DNA of 64,000 nt. Origin: Shinisaurus crocodilurus (Eukaryota; Chordata; Lepidosauria; Squamata; Shinisauridae). Numbering within the stretch: position 1 is the stretch's first letter; each line of letters begins with the position of its first letter. The notes below the pieces were generated by a model. It had not been told where the DNA came from. It was given only the letters and a program-made list of their open reading frames with translations, and ran no database searches. The stretch is from positions 1 through 64,000 of the forward strand of contig JAHFWL010000225.1 of the NCBI GenBank assembly GCA_021292165.1. Reading direction: 5' to 3'. A program made the translations under genes and the position numbers. Positions 31,651 through 42,549 of the stretch are shown here, one piece after another.

Positions 31651-32925
31651 GGCAGTAGGCCAATGGCAGCCCCCCAAAAAACTTAAAGTAGCCAGACAGT
31701 CCAGTTACCACAAATACCACTTTCTCCCCACACCCCCTTAATCTCCAGATTGGCAATTGGAGAGCAAGACAGTATATTTGTGGGGGCTTCCGGTTGCTGA
31801 CCCATCATACTGAATTCATTTAGAATTTAGCCAAGCCAATAGAATAGGAAAGCAAAGAGGAATTTGGTGCTGAAATATCTTCAGCTGAAGCTGCAGTTGC
31901 CAAGCTTGGGTCACCAGATGTTGTTGTACAGGAATCGCCATCATTGGAAGCCAGCATGACCAGGAATGATGGGAACTGTAGTCCAAGGTTGGGAACCATC
32001 AAACTAAACATTTCTGGAAACCTCTTCCATAGGTGCATTTGTCAGGACATAGGGAGAACTCCTTTGGCACAACGGATTTGCATTCAGTCTAATTTGCAGA
32101 GTGCTGAGGAAGGAATTCCTGAAGTACATAATATAGTATGTATATAGCGGCTTGCTATATGAAAGGTAAATAGTGGATGCAGAACATCCTCATATTGCAG
32201 AATCTTCCATTTCTGGTCTTTCTTCTTCTCTTCTCTCCAGGAACCCTGGGAGAACATTCATAGATTAGGAAATTCAAAAGATTCTGGAGAACAGTTTCTA
32301 CCCATGGTTGTTTATACCATCATTTCCTTCAAAGAGTTTCTACTGTTGATAAAAGAAGAGTCTGCTGTAACTTCAGGATATCAGGTCTTTTGTCCCTGAC
32401 CGGTTTCCATAGAAACATAGTAGTGATAGCTGTGCTCCAGCTGAGAGAGAACTTTGTTTTCTAAAAATATTCTAGGCAAATCTGCAGATTCTGTTTAAAA
32501 GCTAAGTATTGCACACGAAATTCAAAGTTGTTGTTGTGGTTTTTTTAAAACAACAACAACAACAACCTCTAAGCTCAGATGTAAAGACTATTGCTTATGA
32601 TGATAACTTTCAGAGGGCTGGCCACGTTAGCCTGTAGGGAAGGGGTGGGCATCCTTTTTTTTTTTTTTTCTGCTGGGGGCCACATTCCCTGGTGAGTAAT
32701 CTGTCTTGCATGTTGACAGTCAAGTGGGGTTGAATCCTGAAGTGTCACCCCTTTTCTCTTTCTGCCACCCCCATTTCTCCCTCTCCTTCCTCCTTCCCCC
32801 ATAGTAGGCCGCCAGGAAAGGGACAAAGCACTCTTGCCGAAGGTCTGAACTGATCGCATGAAGAGGACTTTTGAAATTAGGCTGAGGGCCACAGGAAGGT
32901 AGTCACATGATGCAGAGTATGAAGT
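31651..32925. other. No gene; two hAT-like relics
   Basis: 31893-31996 shows a worn palindromic hAT MITE (gttgccaagcttgggtcacc, ggttgggaacc). 32640-32900 looks like another hAT relic (gaaggggtgggcatcc, ggggccacattcc). (CAA)n lies at 32551-32566. The rest is unassigned. Confidence 0.4.
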
Positions 32926-33913
32926 TACACAGAACTAGTCATGGATTTTATAGAAAGGTAGCATTTAAAAACAACAACAACAAGAGAACCTACCATGTGA
33001 AGTAGAGAAGGCAGTTGGCAGAGTGACCTGAAGATTGGGCTCTTGCGGCTCCTAAATTACTTAGGTGCTCTTGATATTTTTACACAAAGTCTCATAAATT
33101 AACTCATTAATCAAGCATTAATGGCCTAGTCAAGGCAGATGTTGAATCCAGCTGCTAAACATGGTTTTAATGGGTTTTTCTCTCTCTGTCTCTCTCTCTC
33201 CTTTTATAGAGCCAATTAATTCCAGTATAATCTAGGGAAAAATGTGTAGTGTTTGTCAGCCAGGGAAGAAAACATCAGTAGTTTCTGAATGATTATTATT
33301 TAATGACTTAAGTTTAGTTAGATCGCCCATTCATTTTAGCATTATTCTTAGAGAATGGGAACATAGGAAAATTTAACTCCTCCAAGAAGGTCTGTTGGGC
33401 AACCCTCATGAATAAGCATTTTTATCTGTGATTATCACCACAATTTGGTTACCATTTTATTCCATGGGGTTCATAGGAAACACTCATTGTAAGCCGTTTA
33501 CCATATTCTCATGTAATTATGAATCTTCCTGTCTAGCATATGCAAAATGAACCTATAACAAATTTTACTGAACTGCTTTTAATTTCCCACAGACTTCTTA
33601 TGTATATGTTGCCTGATCAAGACCTTTGAATATGGAAAACTCTGTGCAGAAATTAATAAGCTCCAGAACGACTTGAGAATATGTTAAATGTCTTACAGTG
33701 AGTAAACGGCTTGCAATGGCTTTGACTTTCAAAGCTTGTGGAAAGCCCGTGCAACAAAAGCAGAAGATAGTATGGTCAAGTAACACTCTGGAAAAAGCTC
33801 ACCTTAGAGCAAACATTATTGTATAGCTTGAATTGGCTGCATATTGTCCCTTCCGCTGTTGGCATTCCGTTATTTTTTATGAACTTTTTTTAAAAAAACC
33901 AATAAGCCACTTA
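32926..33913. other. No gene; repeat-free AT-rich stretch
   Basis: 33030-33600 lacks recognised repeats and contains TAAT-type words (aactcattaatcaagcat, tcatgtaattatgaatc) and a short CT tract at 33180-33201. It could hold conserved non-coding sequence. No open frame is persuasive. Confidence 0.4.
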
Positions 33914-34563
33914 GGGCACAATCCTATGTCCCTCTGACCATGTCTGGGTGGGGCGGGGGGGGAACAAAGGAGATGCTATAGAAGGCGCTGCAACCTCAGA
34001 AATCTCTTCCTAGGTTGCAGCGCCTCGGAGTGCGTGCCTCCCCACCTTGTAGCCAGCGCGATTCTTTCCATGCCGGAAGGAAACCGCAGAGAACTGAGCA
34101 TGGAAGACCATGCTCAGTTCCCATGTTGCGGGGGGGGGGTGTTCCTGGGAGGTGGGGAGGTGAGGGACCAGGCTGTGACAGATTCCGAGGCATCCAGGTG
34201 GTGCCTCAGCCTCTCCTCCTTGCGAGGACGGATAAAACATCTAGACAGAAATCAGCTGTCTAGATGTTTTTGAGGGCGGAAGGAGCACGGAAGATATCCC
34301 ACCCTCTGTGCTCCTCCTGCCCTCAGTTGGATGTCTGCACAGGCCTGTGGCTCACGCTGGCTCAGCTTGTCTGAGCGTGGAAAGCTAAGCAGGGTCAGGC
34401 CTGGTTATTACTTGGATGGGAGACAGACCCCTCCTCTAGTTTCCTGCATTGAGCAAGGGGTTGAGCTCGATGGCCTTGTAGGCTCCTAACTCTTATGATC
34501 TATGAAATCTATAATATTCTGAGTTCGGAGGGTTATGGGCAGCCTCCTAGGACTGCGCTGCCC
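33914..34563 (+). mobile_element. MITE-GC, copy with nested SINE-5S
   Basis: Left end GGGCACAATCCTATG after TTA. Inner inverted words are 'ctgagcatgg' / 'ccatgctcag' (34097-34123) and 'acatctagacag' / 'ctgtctagatgt' (34239-34269). It is interrupted by SINE-5S at 34341-34517 and ends near 'ctaggactgcgctgccc'. Another copy follows immediately. Confidence 0.65.
34341..34517 (+). mobile_element. SINE-5S: 5S rRNA-like head with CR1-like tail
   Basis: 34379-34434 (ggaaagctaagcagggtc, then ggcctggtta, ttacttggatgggagac) follows the internal promoter region of 5S rRNA. It is preceded by a 5S-like 'gctggctcagcttgtctgag'. After the linker 'ccctcctctagt' the tail 'ttcctgcattgagcaagggg' / 'gatggccttgtaggc' is the CR1-B 3' UTR, ending in 'atgatctatga' units. 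It is non-coding, presumably Pol III driven and CR1 mobilised. Other copies are at 52886 and 57061. Confidence 0.85.
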
Positions 34564-34981
34564 GGGAGCAATCCAAGACATTGTCTAGGGGGCCATAGGA
34601 TACTTCAGATTCTCAGATCTGTGGTCAGAAACAGAGCTCCGCTCTCTGATCCCCCTTCCTTCTCCCGTGCAGCCGGCGCAGAAGGAACCACACCAGCTGC
34701 TTCTCTGAGGTTGGGAAAGTGACCTCAGAGAGAGGGGGAAGCGGGCGGGGAGGGGAGAAAACTGAGGCTGCCGAGATATGAGGTAACCTGGTGGCTGTCG
34801 ATCCTCCTTCACTCCCACTCCAAAGCACCTCAGCTAAATGGCCAAAATTAGCTGTCCAGCTGAATTGCGGGGCGGGAGAATCGAGGAGGTAGAGATGGCC
34901 TCCTCCCCTCCTCCTGTGCTGCACTGGATGCTTGTAGGCCTCTGAGCATCGAGGACACAATTGATAGGATTGTGCTCTCAG
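34564..34981 (+). mobile_element. MITE-GC, adjacent second copy
   Basis: Starts near GGGAGCAATCC, contains 'gtctagggggccataggata' and 'ctccaaagcacc' words shared with 36988 and 20118, and ends 'gataggattgtgctctca', the inverted end. It is contiguous with the preceding copy in the same orientation. Confidence 0.65.
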
Positions 34982-35489
34982 AGATTTTATTCTATTAAGC
35001 AGCATATAAGTGTTACTTATAAATAAATAATAAATAAATAAATATTTGCAAATTTTGTTAAAAAATATCAACCTCAGCAAGATGTGTCCTCTCCCCCCTT
35101 CCCATAGCTAAATATTTATTTATTTCATGTATTTATAGTAGCTACACGTCACTTAATATAATAACATTGCTGGGTGCTTTGCACTGAAGTATGTACAAAA
35201 GATAATATAGAAGCAATATAAACATAATAAATAATTTAAAACCTTGCAGCAGAAATAATACCGTTTATTGTTTCTTCTGTACTATTGCTAACAATGGGGG
35301 CAGGGGGCTGGCCCATTCGCTAAGTGGCTGCCATGGTGGGTGTGGTCTTTCACAAAATATCCATTTCCCAGAAGGCAAACTGGTGAAACTATAAGAAAAG
35401 GAACTTGCCCCAGGCAAATCAGAGGAGGGGTCTGAGTACTAAAAAACAAAACGTAGGGATTGATGAGAATTGCATTGGAGTTCATTTTT
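34982..35489. other. No gene; (AAAT)n, L2-like and hAT-like scraps
   Basis: (AAAT)n at about 35019-35043. 35105-35260 resembles an antisense LINE 3' end. 35285-35400 shares 'ggctggcccattcgctaag' and 'cccagaaggcaaactggtg' with 40930-41060 and 46015-46055, a hAT-like dispersed repeat. Confidence 0.4.
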
Positions 35490-35830
35490 TACTTTGAATT
35501 TGCCCCATTTGCAACCCCAAATAGGAATGGAAATGGGGGAGTAATTTTCCAGGAAAGCTCACAAGTTCTTGAACTTCTGGTGACGTTCAAAAGTGTGCAC
35601 TTTTAAAAGTGCACTTTATTTTAAAAGTGCACTTTCTCACTTTAGTCTATTGGGGAAAGTGTGCATTTCGGAAGTGCACTTTAAAAATATGTACCAAAAT
35701 ACGTACTTTTCCAGTTCAAAAAGAAAAAAAAAGCTCATGTTTGGGAACGGGAACGAAATGAACCAAGCTCAGAGGTGAAAATAGGAGAATATTGACGAGC
35801 TCAAACTTTGTTGATTCGTCCGTCCCTACA
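35490..35830. mobile_element. MITE-AT copy
   Basis: Shares 'ctcatgtttgggaacgg', 'accaagctcagaggtgaaa', 'ttgacgagctcaaactttg' and the 'cgtccgtcccta' end with 27236 and 37485. The body holds repeated 'aaaagtgcacttt' palindromic words at 35593-35680. Confidence 0.6.
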
Positions 35831-36689
35831 AAAGCTCTCTTTTGATCCCACAGTTTTCTGCTCCAACTCCTATTTCACAGGGGTTACAAACTAATGAGCT
35901 GTGAGACAAATAAATAACATGGCCAAAAAGAGAGTACAAATTAGGATGGAGTCTCTGCCTGAAATGCCAAATCACATATTTTCTCCCACAAAGAACAGCA
36001 AAACACCCATTTCACAGAAGGGAAACTGGTGATCTGCAGAGAAACACTAAACCATACACATTACTCCCGTCCCGCCCGACCCCAAAGGTCCTGTGGCATT
36101 ATAAAGACGTAGCATATTTATTGCAGCTTGACCTTTTGTAGGCTTCCAGATATCTCATCAGATACACAAACACATCAATTAGGGGAGCCTTCTCTTACCT
36201 GGCACCCTTGATATGTTTTGGACTACAGTGCCCATCATTCCTGACCGTTGGCTATACTGACTGAGGCTGATGGGAGTTGTTGTCTAAAACATCTGGAGGG
36301 TGCCATATTGGTAATCTGAGAAGAATAAGAATGTAGTTCAGTCGCAGGCTTAGTTTCAGTAGGAGATGAGAACTGAGGGAGCTTTCATGGGATTGGTGGG
36401 CTTTGGGCAGGAAGTTGAAGGACAAGAGAGGTGACACCATGTGCGTGTCCTGGGAAGCAATGCAGACACAAGGGGCCACAAGGAAGAAAGGAGATATCTC
36501 AGAGTCCTTTAAAAGAGCAGGAATCCTTCAGGCTGTTGAAGGTGATAAACCTGGAGAAGCAAAGGTCATATGAGAATGCAGAGAAATAAGGGAGGACAAA
36601 GTCTTAGATATGGATGTCCTTCAAGATATGTACATTAGGACATTAGAATGGAAGAGGGGTTAGGTTTGCTTAAATTCACCACTGCTTTC
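35831..36689. other. No gene; one palindromic hAT relic
   Basis: 36190-36305 is a decayed palindromic MITE (ttggactacagtgcccatca, 'tgatgggagttgttgtctaa'). The rest is unassigned. Confidence 0.45.
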
Positions 36690-36987
36690 CAATTAAAGGA
36701 CTACATGAACATAGAGTTTTAGATGCATCACTGTCCTAGTTCTATTTAGGGATAGAGAAATTTGCTCCATCAAGGTTGTTCTCTTGTTGTTGTTTTTAAT
36801 CAGGTTTACCCAATTTGCACCTCCTGGAATTGAATGTGGAATTAAATGCAATTTGCAGTTGGAAATCCATATATTTCTGAGCTTGTGATGCATTTCACAA
36901 AACTAAGCAAGTGTTCAACAACATTTTCACACTTTAGGAAAATGTGCAAAAAACTGCGTATGTTTCTAATATGTGTACAAAGATGCT

Positions 36988-37275
36988 TTACAGTGTGCAG
37001 TCCTGTGGCCGCTAGATAGCATCTAGACAGCCATAGGATTTTTCAGATTCCCAGCTGTGAGGTCAGAAAATTTCTCCAACCTCGTAGCCGGGGATCCGCA
37101 CTTGGATTACTTCTCCGAAGTCATAAGAGCAACCTCGAAGAAGGGCTTTGGGAGGCAGGGAGGGGAGGAAACTGGTGCCACCAAGATGCAACATATCTTG
37201 GCAGTGCTTCAGCTTTCTTCTCTCCCACTCCAAAGCACCGCACTTAGATAGCTAAAAAATTGGCTGTCAAAGTCC
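36988..37275 (+). mobile_element. MITE-GC, partial copy
   Basis: 'gtgcagtcctgtggccgct', 'catctagacagccatagg' and 'ttttcagattcccagctg' match the left part of the family. The right part is truncated near 'gctgtcaaagtc', where a SINE-T begins. Confidence 0.65.
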
Positions 37276-37280
37276 TTTAA

Positions 37281-37482
37281 CTGGGACTCAGGAGATCTGG
37301 GTTCTAGTCCCCACTGGCCCATGAAGCTCACTGGGTGACTTTAGGCCAGTCACTGACTCTCAGCCTAACTTACCTCGCAGGGTTGTTGTGAGGATAAAAT
37401 GGAGAGGAGGAGGATCATGTAAGCTGGCTTGGGTTCCTTGGAGGGAAAAAGGTGGGATATAAATGTAATAATCAATCAATCA
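37281..37482 (+). mobile_element. SINE-T, 5'-truncated
   Basis: Begins inside the head at 'ctgggactcaggagatctgg' without the A box. B box, core (one change: cctcgcagggttgttgtgag) and (AATC)n tail are present. Confidence 0.88.
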
Positions 37483-37911
37483 AATGGGAACGTGACCACA
37501 TTTATCAGCCAGAGCTCGCATATTCCTTAACATTCAAACAAAGCATTTGCTAGAAAAAATGTGTTTTTTAAAAAAATCTGCATGGGGGGGGGCAGAAAGG
37601 CATTTTCACACTTTAGCCAATGATGGAGAAGTATGCATTTGGGTGCACATTTTTTTAAAAAATGCGCACCCATAGGTGCACTTTTCCTGCTTGAAAAAAA
37701 AGAAAGGAAAAAGCTTGTGTTCTGGAATGGAAATGAGGCGAGCCAAGCTTCAAGGTAGAAATTGGAGAACCACGATGAGCTCGAACCTTGCTGATTGTTT
37801 GAAGGGACCTTAGAGGTCCCACTAGGTCAGCACTAGTTTGAAGGGACCTTAGAGGTCATATCCATGCAACTAGTTCAAGTCAGAAAGTGAAGGCAACTTT
37901 GGCTTGCACGA

Positions 37912-38132
37912 TGGATGTGTGGTGTAGTGGTTAGATGATTGGATTAGGACTGGGGAGACCCATTTCCAAAGCCCACTCACCCACAAAGCTCACAGGGTGA
38001 CCTTGGGCCAGTCCCACTCAGCCTAACCTACCTCACAGGGCTGTTGTGAGGATAAAACGTGGCAAGGAAGAACCACGTATGCAACCCTGAGCTCCTTGAA
38101 GGAAAGGCAGAATATCAACGTAATAAATCAAT
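37912..38132 (+). mobile_element. SINE-T, old diverged copy
   Basis: 'tgtgtggtgtagtggttaga' head and 'acctacctcacagggctgtt' core remain, but the B box region and 3' part carry many changes. It is the oldest SINE-T in the window by eye. Confidence 0.8.
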
Positions 38133-38269
38133 GTCACCCAAGCAACAGCAGCAGGCAGCAACCAGAGACATTTGAACAGAACTGGGAGCTTCCATTTACG
38201 TGAGTTTGACAATTTGGTACAGATAACCTCATCCAGCCTGTGGGACTTTGGGCCAATCATAGCGTGATT

Positions 38270-38650
38270 TCTGTTGTCGCCAGGTGGACCTTGAAACTTA
38301 ATTAGCTATTCATATTAAGGCAACAATGGATGAAAATAAAAATGGAAAGGATTACACATTTCTCCCTGTGGAGTAGAATGGTAAAACCGCTGAATTGTAT
38401 AGGTCTTTGATTAGCCTTAATGGCCTATTACTGGCTAGGGAAGAGACGCATAATAGCAAACACACTGAACAGGTTTGATCAAAGGGCAAGAACACAACAA
38501 AAGATGGTTAAATGAACCTGCATTTACATTTCTGATGTGTACGCTCAAAGGGAAAGACGGAGATTACTTGAACCTGTCAGGCTGGCAGCTTTTTGTGGCT
38601 GAAAGAAGCCAAACAGAATTGCCCAAAAGGCCTTAATAGCAGCATACTTA
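38270..38650. promoter_or_regulatory. Strong candidate conserved non-coding element
   Basis: A 380-bp stretch free of repeats and simple sequence, dense in homeodomain-type words: 'cttaattagctattcatatt', 'gattagccttaatggcc' and 'aggccttaatagcagcat', plus 'cctttgatca' / 'gatcaaaggg' TCF-like words. No open frame. The texture is typical of vertebrate developmental enhancers. Confidence 0.4.
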
Positions 38651-39240
38651 GAAGTCCATTTTCACCACATGGGTTATTCAAATGAAATGTTCACCATGTG
38701 AAATTGACTAAGTAAAAAAGAAAAAGGAAAAGAAAAAGGCTCTCTCTGCTCTTACTTCTGATGTGAGAATCAGTTCTGTGGCGGTGATGCAAGAGTGAGG
38801 GAATGGCGTATGAAAGTGAAGTTACCTCTGCAAACATGGCCTTCTTTGCCCATTTCTGAATGTGCACATGTGTAACATACTCCAGAATAACTCTTACAAG
38901 GGTACTACATGTGCAGCACAATGCTATGTATGTTCACTGAGAAGAAAATGCCACTGTTTGTAATGGGACTTACTTTCTAGTAAGTGGCCTGTTTCAGGCA
39001 TTATGACAAACTATGGTTTAGCATTATGTGCATGCACAACAGTGAGCCTCAGGCTCATGTACTCCCCCTCAACTCTCCTTCTCATAAGGCCATGAGGAGG
39101 AGACAAAAGCCTCTGTTTCTGCTTTTAAACTAACCCAAGTTTCTTATCATGTCCAAACTTGGGGGAACTCTGGTTAGTTTTAACTATGGTTAAAACAAGC
39201 GAGCATCAAACCATGGCTTCTGATTCTAGCTTGTTCTCAA
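38651..39240. other. No gene; one MITE relic
   Basis: 38925-39000 (atgtatgttcactgagaag, atgggacttactttctag) resembles the small palindromic repeat at 42690 and 48625. The rest is unassigned. Confidence 0.4.
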
Positions 39241-39370
39241 ACCATAGGTTAAACAAGGGGTGGAAGACCTGTGGCTTGTCCAGATGTTGTTGGACTCCAA
39301 CTCACATAAGTTCCAACCAGTCTGGCCAGAGGTTCGACCAAGGCTACATGTTCCCCACCCCTGGTTTAAA
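39241..39370. mobile_element. Palindromic hAT MITE relic
   Basis: 'aggggtggaagacctgtgg', 'ccagatgttgttggactcca' and 'ggctacatgttccccacccc' give inverted ends AGGGGTGGAAGA and TTCCCCACCCCTGG. The arms are much decayed. Confidence 0.55.
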
Positions 39371-40084
39371 TTAACCAGAGTTCCCCCTGGGTTCAGACGT
39401 AACAAACTCTTAGCTTGAAAGTGAAAGTGGATGCTTCTGACCTCTTCCTCATGGTCACACCACAATAGTTCAGACTTATGTCTACACTGGACCATCTTGT
39501 TTAGGATTGGAGCCATAATTTGGCATTCTTTTGAATGCCGCATGACCTTTCATAATGCATGTAATTGAAAACTACAGCAGTATAGCCCCTTTCCCAGCCG
39601 TGTAAGGACTTCAGGAGTTGCCCACCCAGCTGGTTTGAAGCAGCCCTTCCTTTTGGGGAGAGAGAGAAAATTGGTGACCATTCAATGCTAAGAGGATTTT
39701 GGAGACTAGAAAGAGAACTTTAATGCACACATTGCTTTCAGTGAAAGAAAGAAAGAAAAGGAATCAATGTCAAAGTGAGGTTAGATCATTTACTGCAAGA
39801 TTAAAGTGCTTACTACAGGGCCTGCCCCTATTATTGCAGGGTTCAGGCACTCTAGACGTTATCCCTTTTTGACTACACTCAGTACAATACGAGGTAGGGT
39901 ACCAGAGTGTGGCCTCTATCCTTTGAGTCAGATTTTTTCATTATTGCAGCCAAATTATTGCTTGCCAAAGCATAGGAAATGGTTTAATGTAATGTTAAAT
40001 ACATCCTGGGTGCAGTCCATCTTTCAACGAAGTCAGTAGCAAGATTCCTGTTGATATGAAAGCTGGTTCTCATGTTGACCTCTA
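39371..40084. other. No gene recognised
   Basis: Unassigned, with an (AAAG) run at 39745-39758. No frame over 80 codons. Confidence 0.45.
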
Positions 40085-41080
40085 AATGCAGGGGGTCCCC
40101 AAATGTTTTGGGTCAGTGGGCACATATGATTCCTATCATGCCAGCCTCCCAGTAAGACACCAACCAACCAATAATGTTCAGGAGAGGCAGGGTGCCTGGT
40201 GGGCACCAAAAGAGGTGTCCGTGGGTGTCCACCACATTGGAAGGCATCAGTAAAAAAGAAGTGTTGGCCATTGGTTCAAATAGCCAGCACAAATGTGCAC
40301 TGCTCGAGGTGCTTGCTCCCACTAACAAGACAGCTGCCACCACTGCTGCTCACAGCCCATCATCATGGCAGTCTGGTCTTTCCTTGGAAGAAGGAACAAT
40401 GCTTTCACCGCTTGCCTGGCTGTGTGCTTTCCTCATTCTCTCTATCATCAGCTGCCTTTGCCTGCAGTTTTGAGGGGGAAGAGCAGGGGGAGAGATGTAC
40501 GGATGTTGTAAAATCTGCTCTGTCCACATTTTGCGGACTGTCAGGCGCCTTTTGTTCTCTTGTCCACTCATTGATAGACTTGGATTTTGCGCAAGTGCGT
40601 CTGTACACATCTGCACGCATTTGCACCTGTGCAAATTCACACACTCTCAAAACTGCAGCACAAATCCCCCCCCCACCAAAATATTCAAATCCCCCAAAAT
40701 GTGTATTTTCACACTTTAGCCTATGGAGTAAATGCACATATTTGGTTGGTGGTTTTTTTTTCATATTTTTCTATGGCTAAATTTGCGTAAACTTACAGAA
40801 AGTAAAAAAAAAAATGGTTTGCAAGTCTGCAGAATCAGCATGACTCGGGAAAAGCCAGTTGACCTCTAAATGTAGGGGGTCCCCAAACATTTTTGGTCAG
40901 TGGGCACATATGGAACTTTGTGATAGTGTCAGGGGTGCTTTCTTTCACAAAATGGCTCCCATGGGGGTGTGTGTGTGTTGCTCATTCATAATCATAATAT
41001 GGCGGCCACTGTCGGCATAGCCAGTCACCAAACACTCATTCCCCAGAAGGCAAACGGGTGATTCTTAGAAATGTGGATTC
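40085..41080. mobile_element. Two hAT-like fragments around a MITE-AT relic
   Basis: 'gcagggggtccccaaatg' with 'tcagtgggcacatatg' at 40087-40130 recurs as 'gtagggggtccccaaacat' at 40873-40910, both preceded by 'gttgacctctaaatg'. They look like two copies of one hAT-type repeat in direct orientation, about 785 bp apart. 40600-40850 has MITE-AT text (ttttcacactttagcctatg). 40250-40550 is unassigned. Confidence 0.45.
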
Positions 41081-41364
41081 TTACAAATTCAAAATCATTT
41101 GAGTCCGTTGAGGATTCCTCTGACATCTCTTAAGCAGGGGAAAGCAGCCTATGCCATAGACACCATCCAAACCATTCAACAAATAAGTCCACGTTTGGAA
41201 AGTTTGTTGATGAATATGGTGCAATCTGGCAGAAAAAAAGAATCCAACCAAGAGTGGAATATTGCTCATGTGAATCGGTTTTTAGCTCTACAACACAGGG
41301 AGAATATCACATACTCACATAAGTACCTTTTGGAGCATTTGAACAGTGCAGGCAGTGTCAGAGA
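41081..41364. other. No gene recognised
   Basis: Unassigned. The frame at 41099-41401 (about 100 codons) has no recognised domain and runs into LINE sequence, so it is probably chance. Confidence 0.4.
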
Positions 41365-41470
41365 TTTATTTATTTATTTATTTATTTTAGTATATTTTTG
41401 AATCGCCCATCTGGCCAGTCATCCGGCCACTCTGAGCGATATACAGTCTAATTAAATACAAGAAAAAACA
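41365..41470 (-). mobile_element. L2 3' terminus, antisense
   Basis: (ATTT)n followed by 'atcgcccatctggccagtc', the antisense of the L2 3' end 'ggccagatgggcgat' at 30460. About 100 bp remain. Confidence 0.8.
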
Positions 41471-41487
41471 GAGCGTCAGTTAGCCCT

Positions 41488-41626
41488 GGGGGGGGGGGGG
41501 GCAGTCCAACTGGAGCAGGCCCTGATGTTCCCTCTGCCTGCTCCTGCCACCTTCAGTGATGAGTATCTTCATTGGCTGAATATGCATTATTCCATAAGTT
41601 GAAGAAGGAAGGCATTTTTTCATAAA

Positions 41627-41668
<42 letters not shown>
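41488..41668. repeat. Poly-G run and (GAT)n microsatellite
   Basis: About 14 consecutive G at 41488-41501, and roughly 14 GAT units at 41627-41668. The first has G-quadruplex potential and both are likely polymorphic. Confidence 0.95.
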
Positions 41669-41669
<1 letters not shown>

Positions 41670-42283
41670 CACATCCTCTCCTAGGCTGTAGCAAATACTG
41701 GCCAACTGTTTGCTAATGCTTACTTAAGTATAAAAGAAGGACGATTTGAAGAATAGCTTTGTTGCACTGCTGACAAATTTCAGAGACGGTTGGCCTGCTA
41801 TTGTGGTAAGGCGCATCTCCTGATGTCTGTCATCAGTGAGTCAAAACAGCTTTTGGGGGTTATGTTGCTAAGATGCTGAGAAGGGGCCCGAGTCTATGGC
41901 TGACCAGCATTTGCTGTGCCTGGGCATTACAAGTTACTTTGATGTGGGTTCCCAAAAAGAAGATGTAAAACGCCTTGAAGGCAAATAGGATTCACTATAA
42001 AGAGCTTTCTCTTGGGCAGCTGGCTTTTGCTGTGACCCAGGGCAGACACACTAAAACAACATTCATGGAAGAGAGAAAATGGAGAAAGAAAAATGGTTCA
42101 TTACAGAGAGAACCTGCTGAGAGTGTGAAACACAGAAGTGACAGGTAGGGTGAGTGGGATGAAACAAGAGATCTCAGAAGAGGATGGAGAGAGAGAGGGC
42201 AGGAGAACTATATACGTAACCCTAATGAAGTGATAATTATAGACCAAGAGAAGTCTGCATTGCCATCTCTTGGTAGAAGCAGA
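41669..42283. other. No gene recognised
   Basis: Unassigned. Short frames only, no clear repeat. Confidence 0.45.
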
Positions 42284-42440
42284 GAATTGCTGAACTTTGG
42301 CTGTGGTGGTAATTTGCATATGGCACTAGATTTCTTATTTGCATGTTGGACTTTGAACAACTCAAACATTCAAACTCAACATACAAAGAGAAACCTAGTG
42401 CCATATGCAAATTACCACCACAGCCAAGTCCAGAAATTGT
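42284..42440. repeat. Long hairpin palindrome with exact 32-bp inner arms
   Basis: Arms 42298-42329 (ttggctgtggtggtaatttg, then catatggcactag) and 42393-42426 are exact reverse complements over about 32 bp. Weaker pairing continues inward (ttatttgcatgttgg / ccaacatacaaag-type) and outward (aattgctgaac / gtccagaaatt). The stem contains several octamer-like ATTTGCAT words. It does not resemble the MITE families here. Confidence 0.8.
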
Positions 42441-42549
42441 TGTCTTAAAGACTTAAAACAGTTCAAGGACAGCCTACTGCATTCTGTCGGTAAGCTGTAA
42501 AGTGGTTGAAAGTGTTGATCTGAGTTCAGGTTGCACTAGGAAAATATAC

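Larger units (their letters stand above)
36690..37800. mobile_element. MITE-AT copy interrupted by MITE-GC and SINE-T
   Basis: 36690-36985 (tttctgagcttgtgatgcat, cacactttaggaaaatgtgc) and 37485-37800 (ttttcacactttagccaat, gaatggaaatgaggcgagcc, acgatgagctcgaaccttgc) look like two parts of one AT-rich element. The insertions at 36988-37275 and 37281-37482 lie between. Confidence 0.5.

Noticed and set aside
34379..34434. A 5S rRNA gene
   Set aside because: Only the internal promoter part of 5S is present, joined to a CR1-like tail, and three dispersed copies share this junction.
40199..40780. 193-codon frame
   Set aside because: Runs from a hAT-like fragment through unassigned DNA into MITE-AT text and ends in a T-rich tract. 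No recognised domain, and overlapping open frames occur on both strands.
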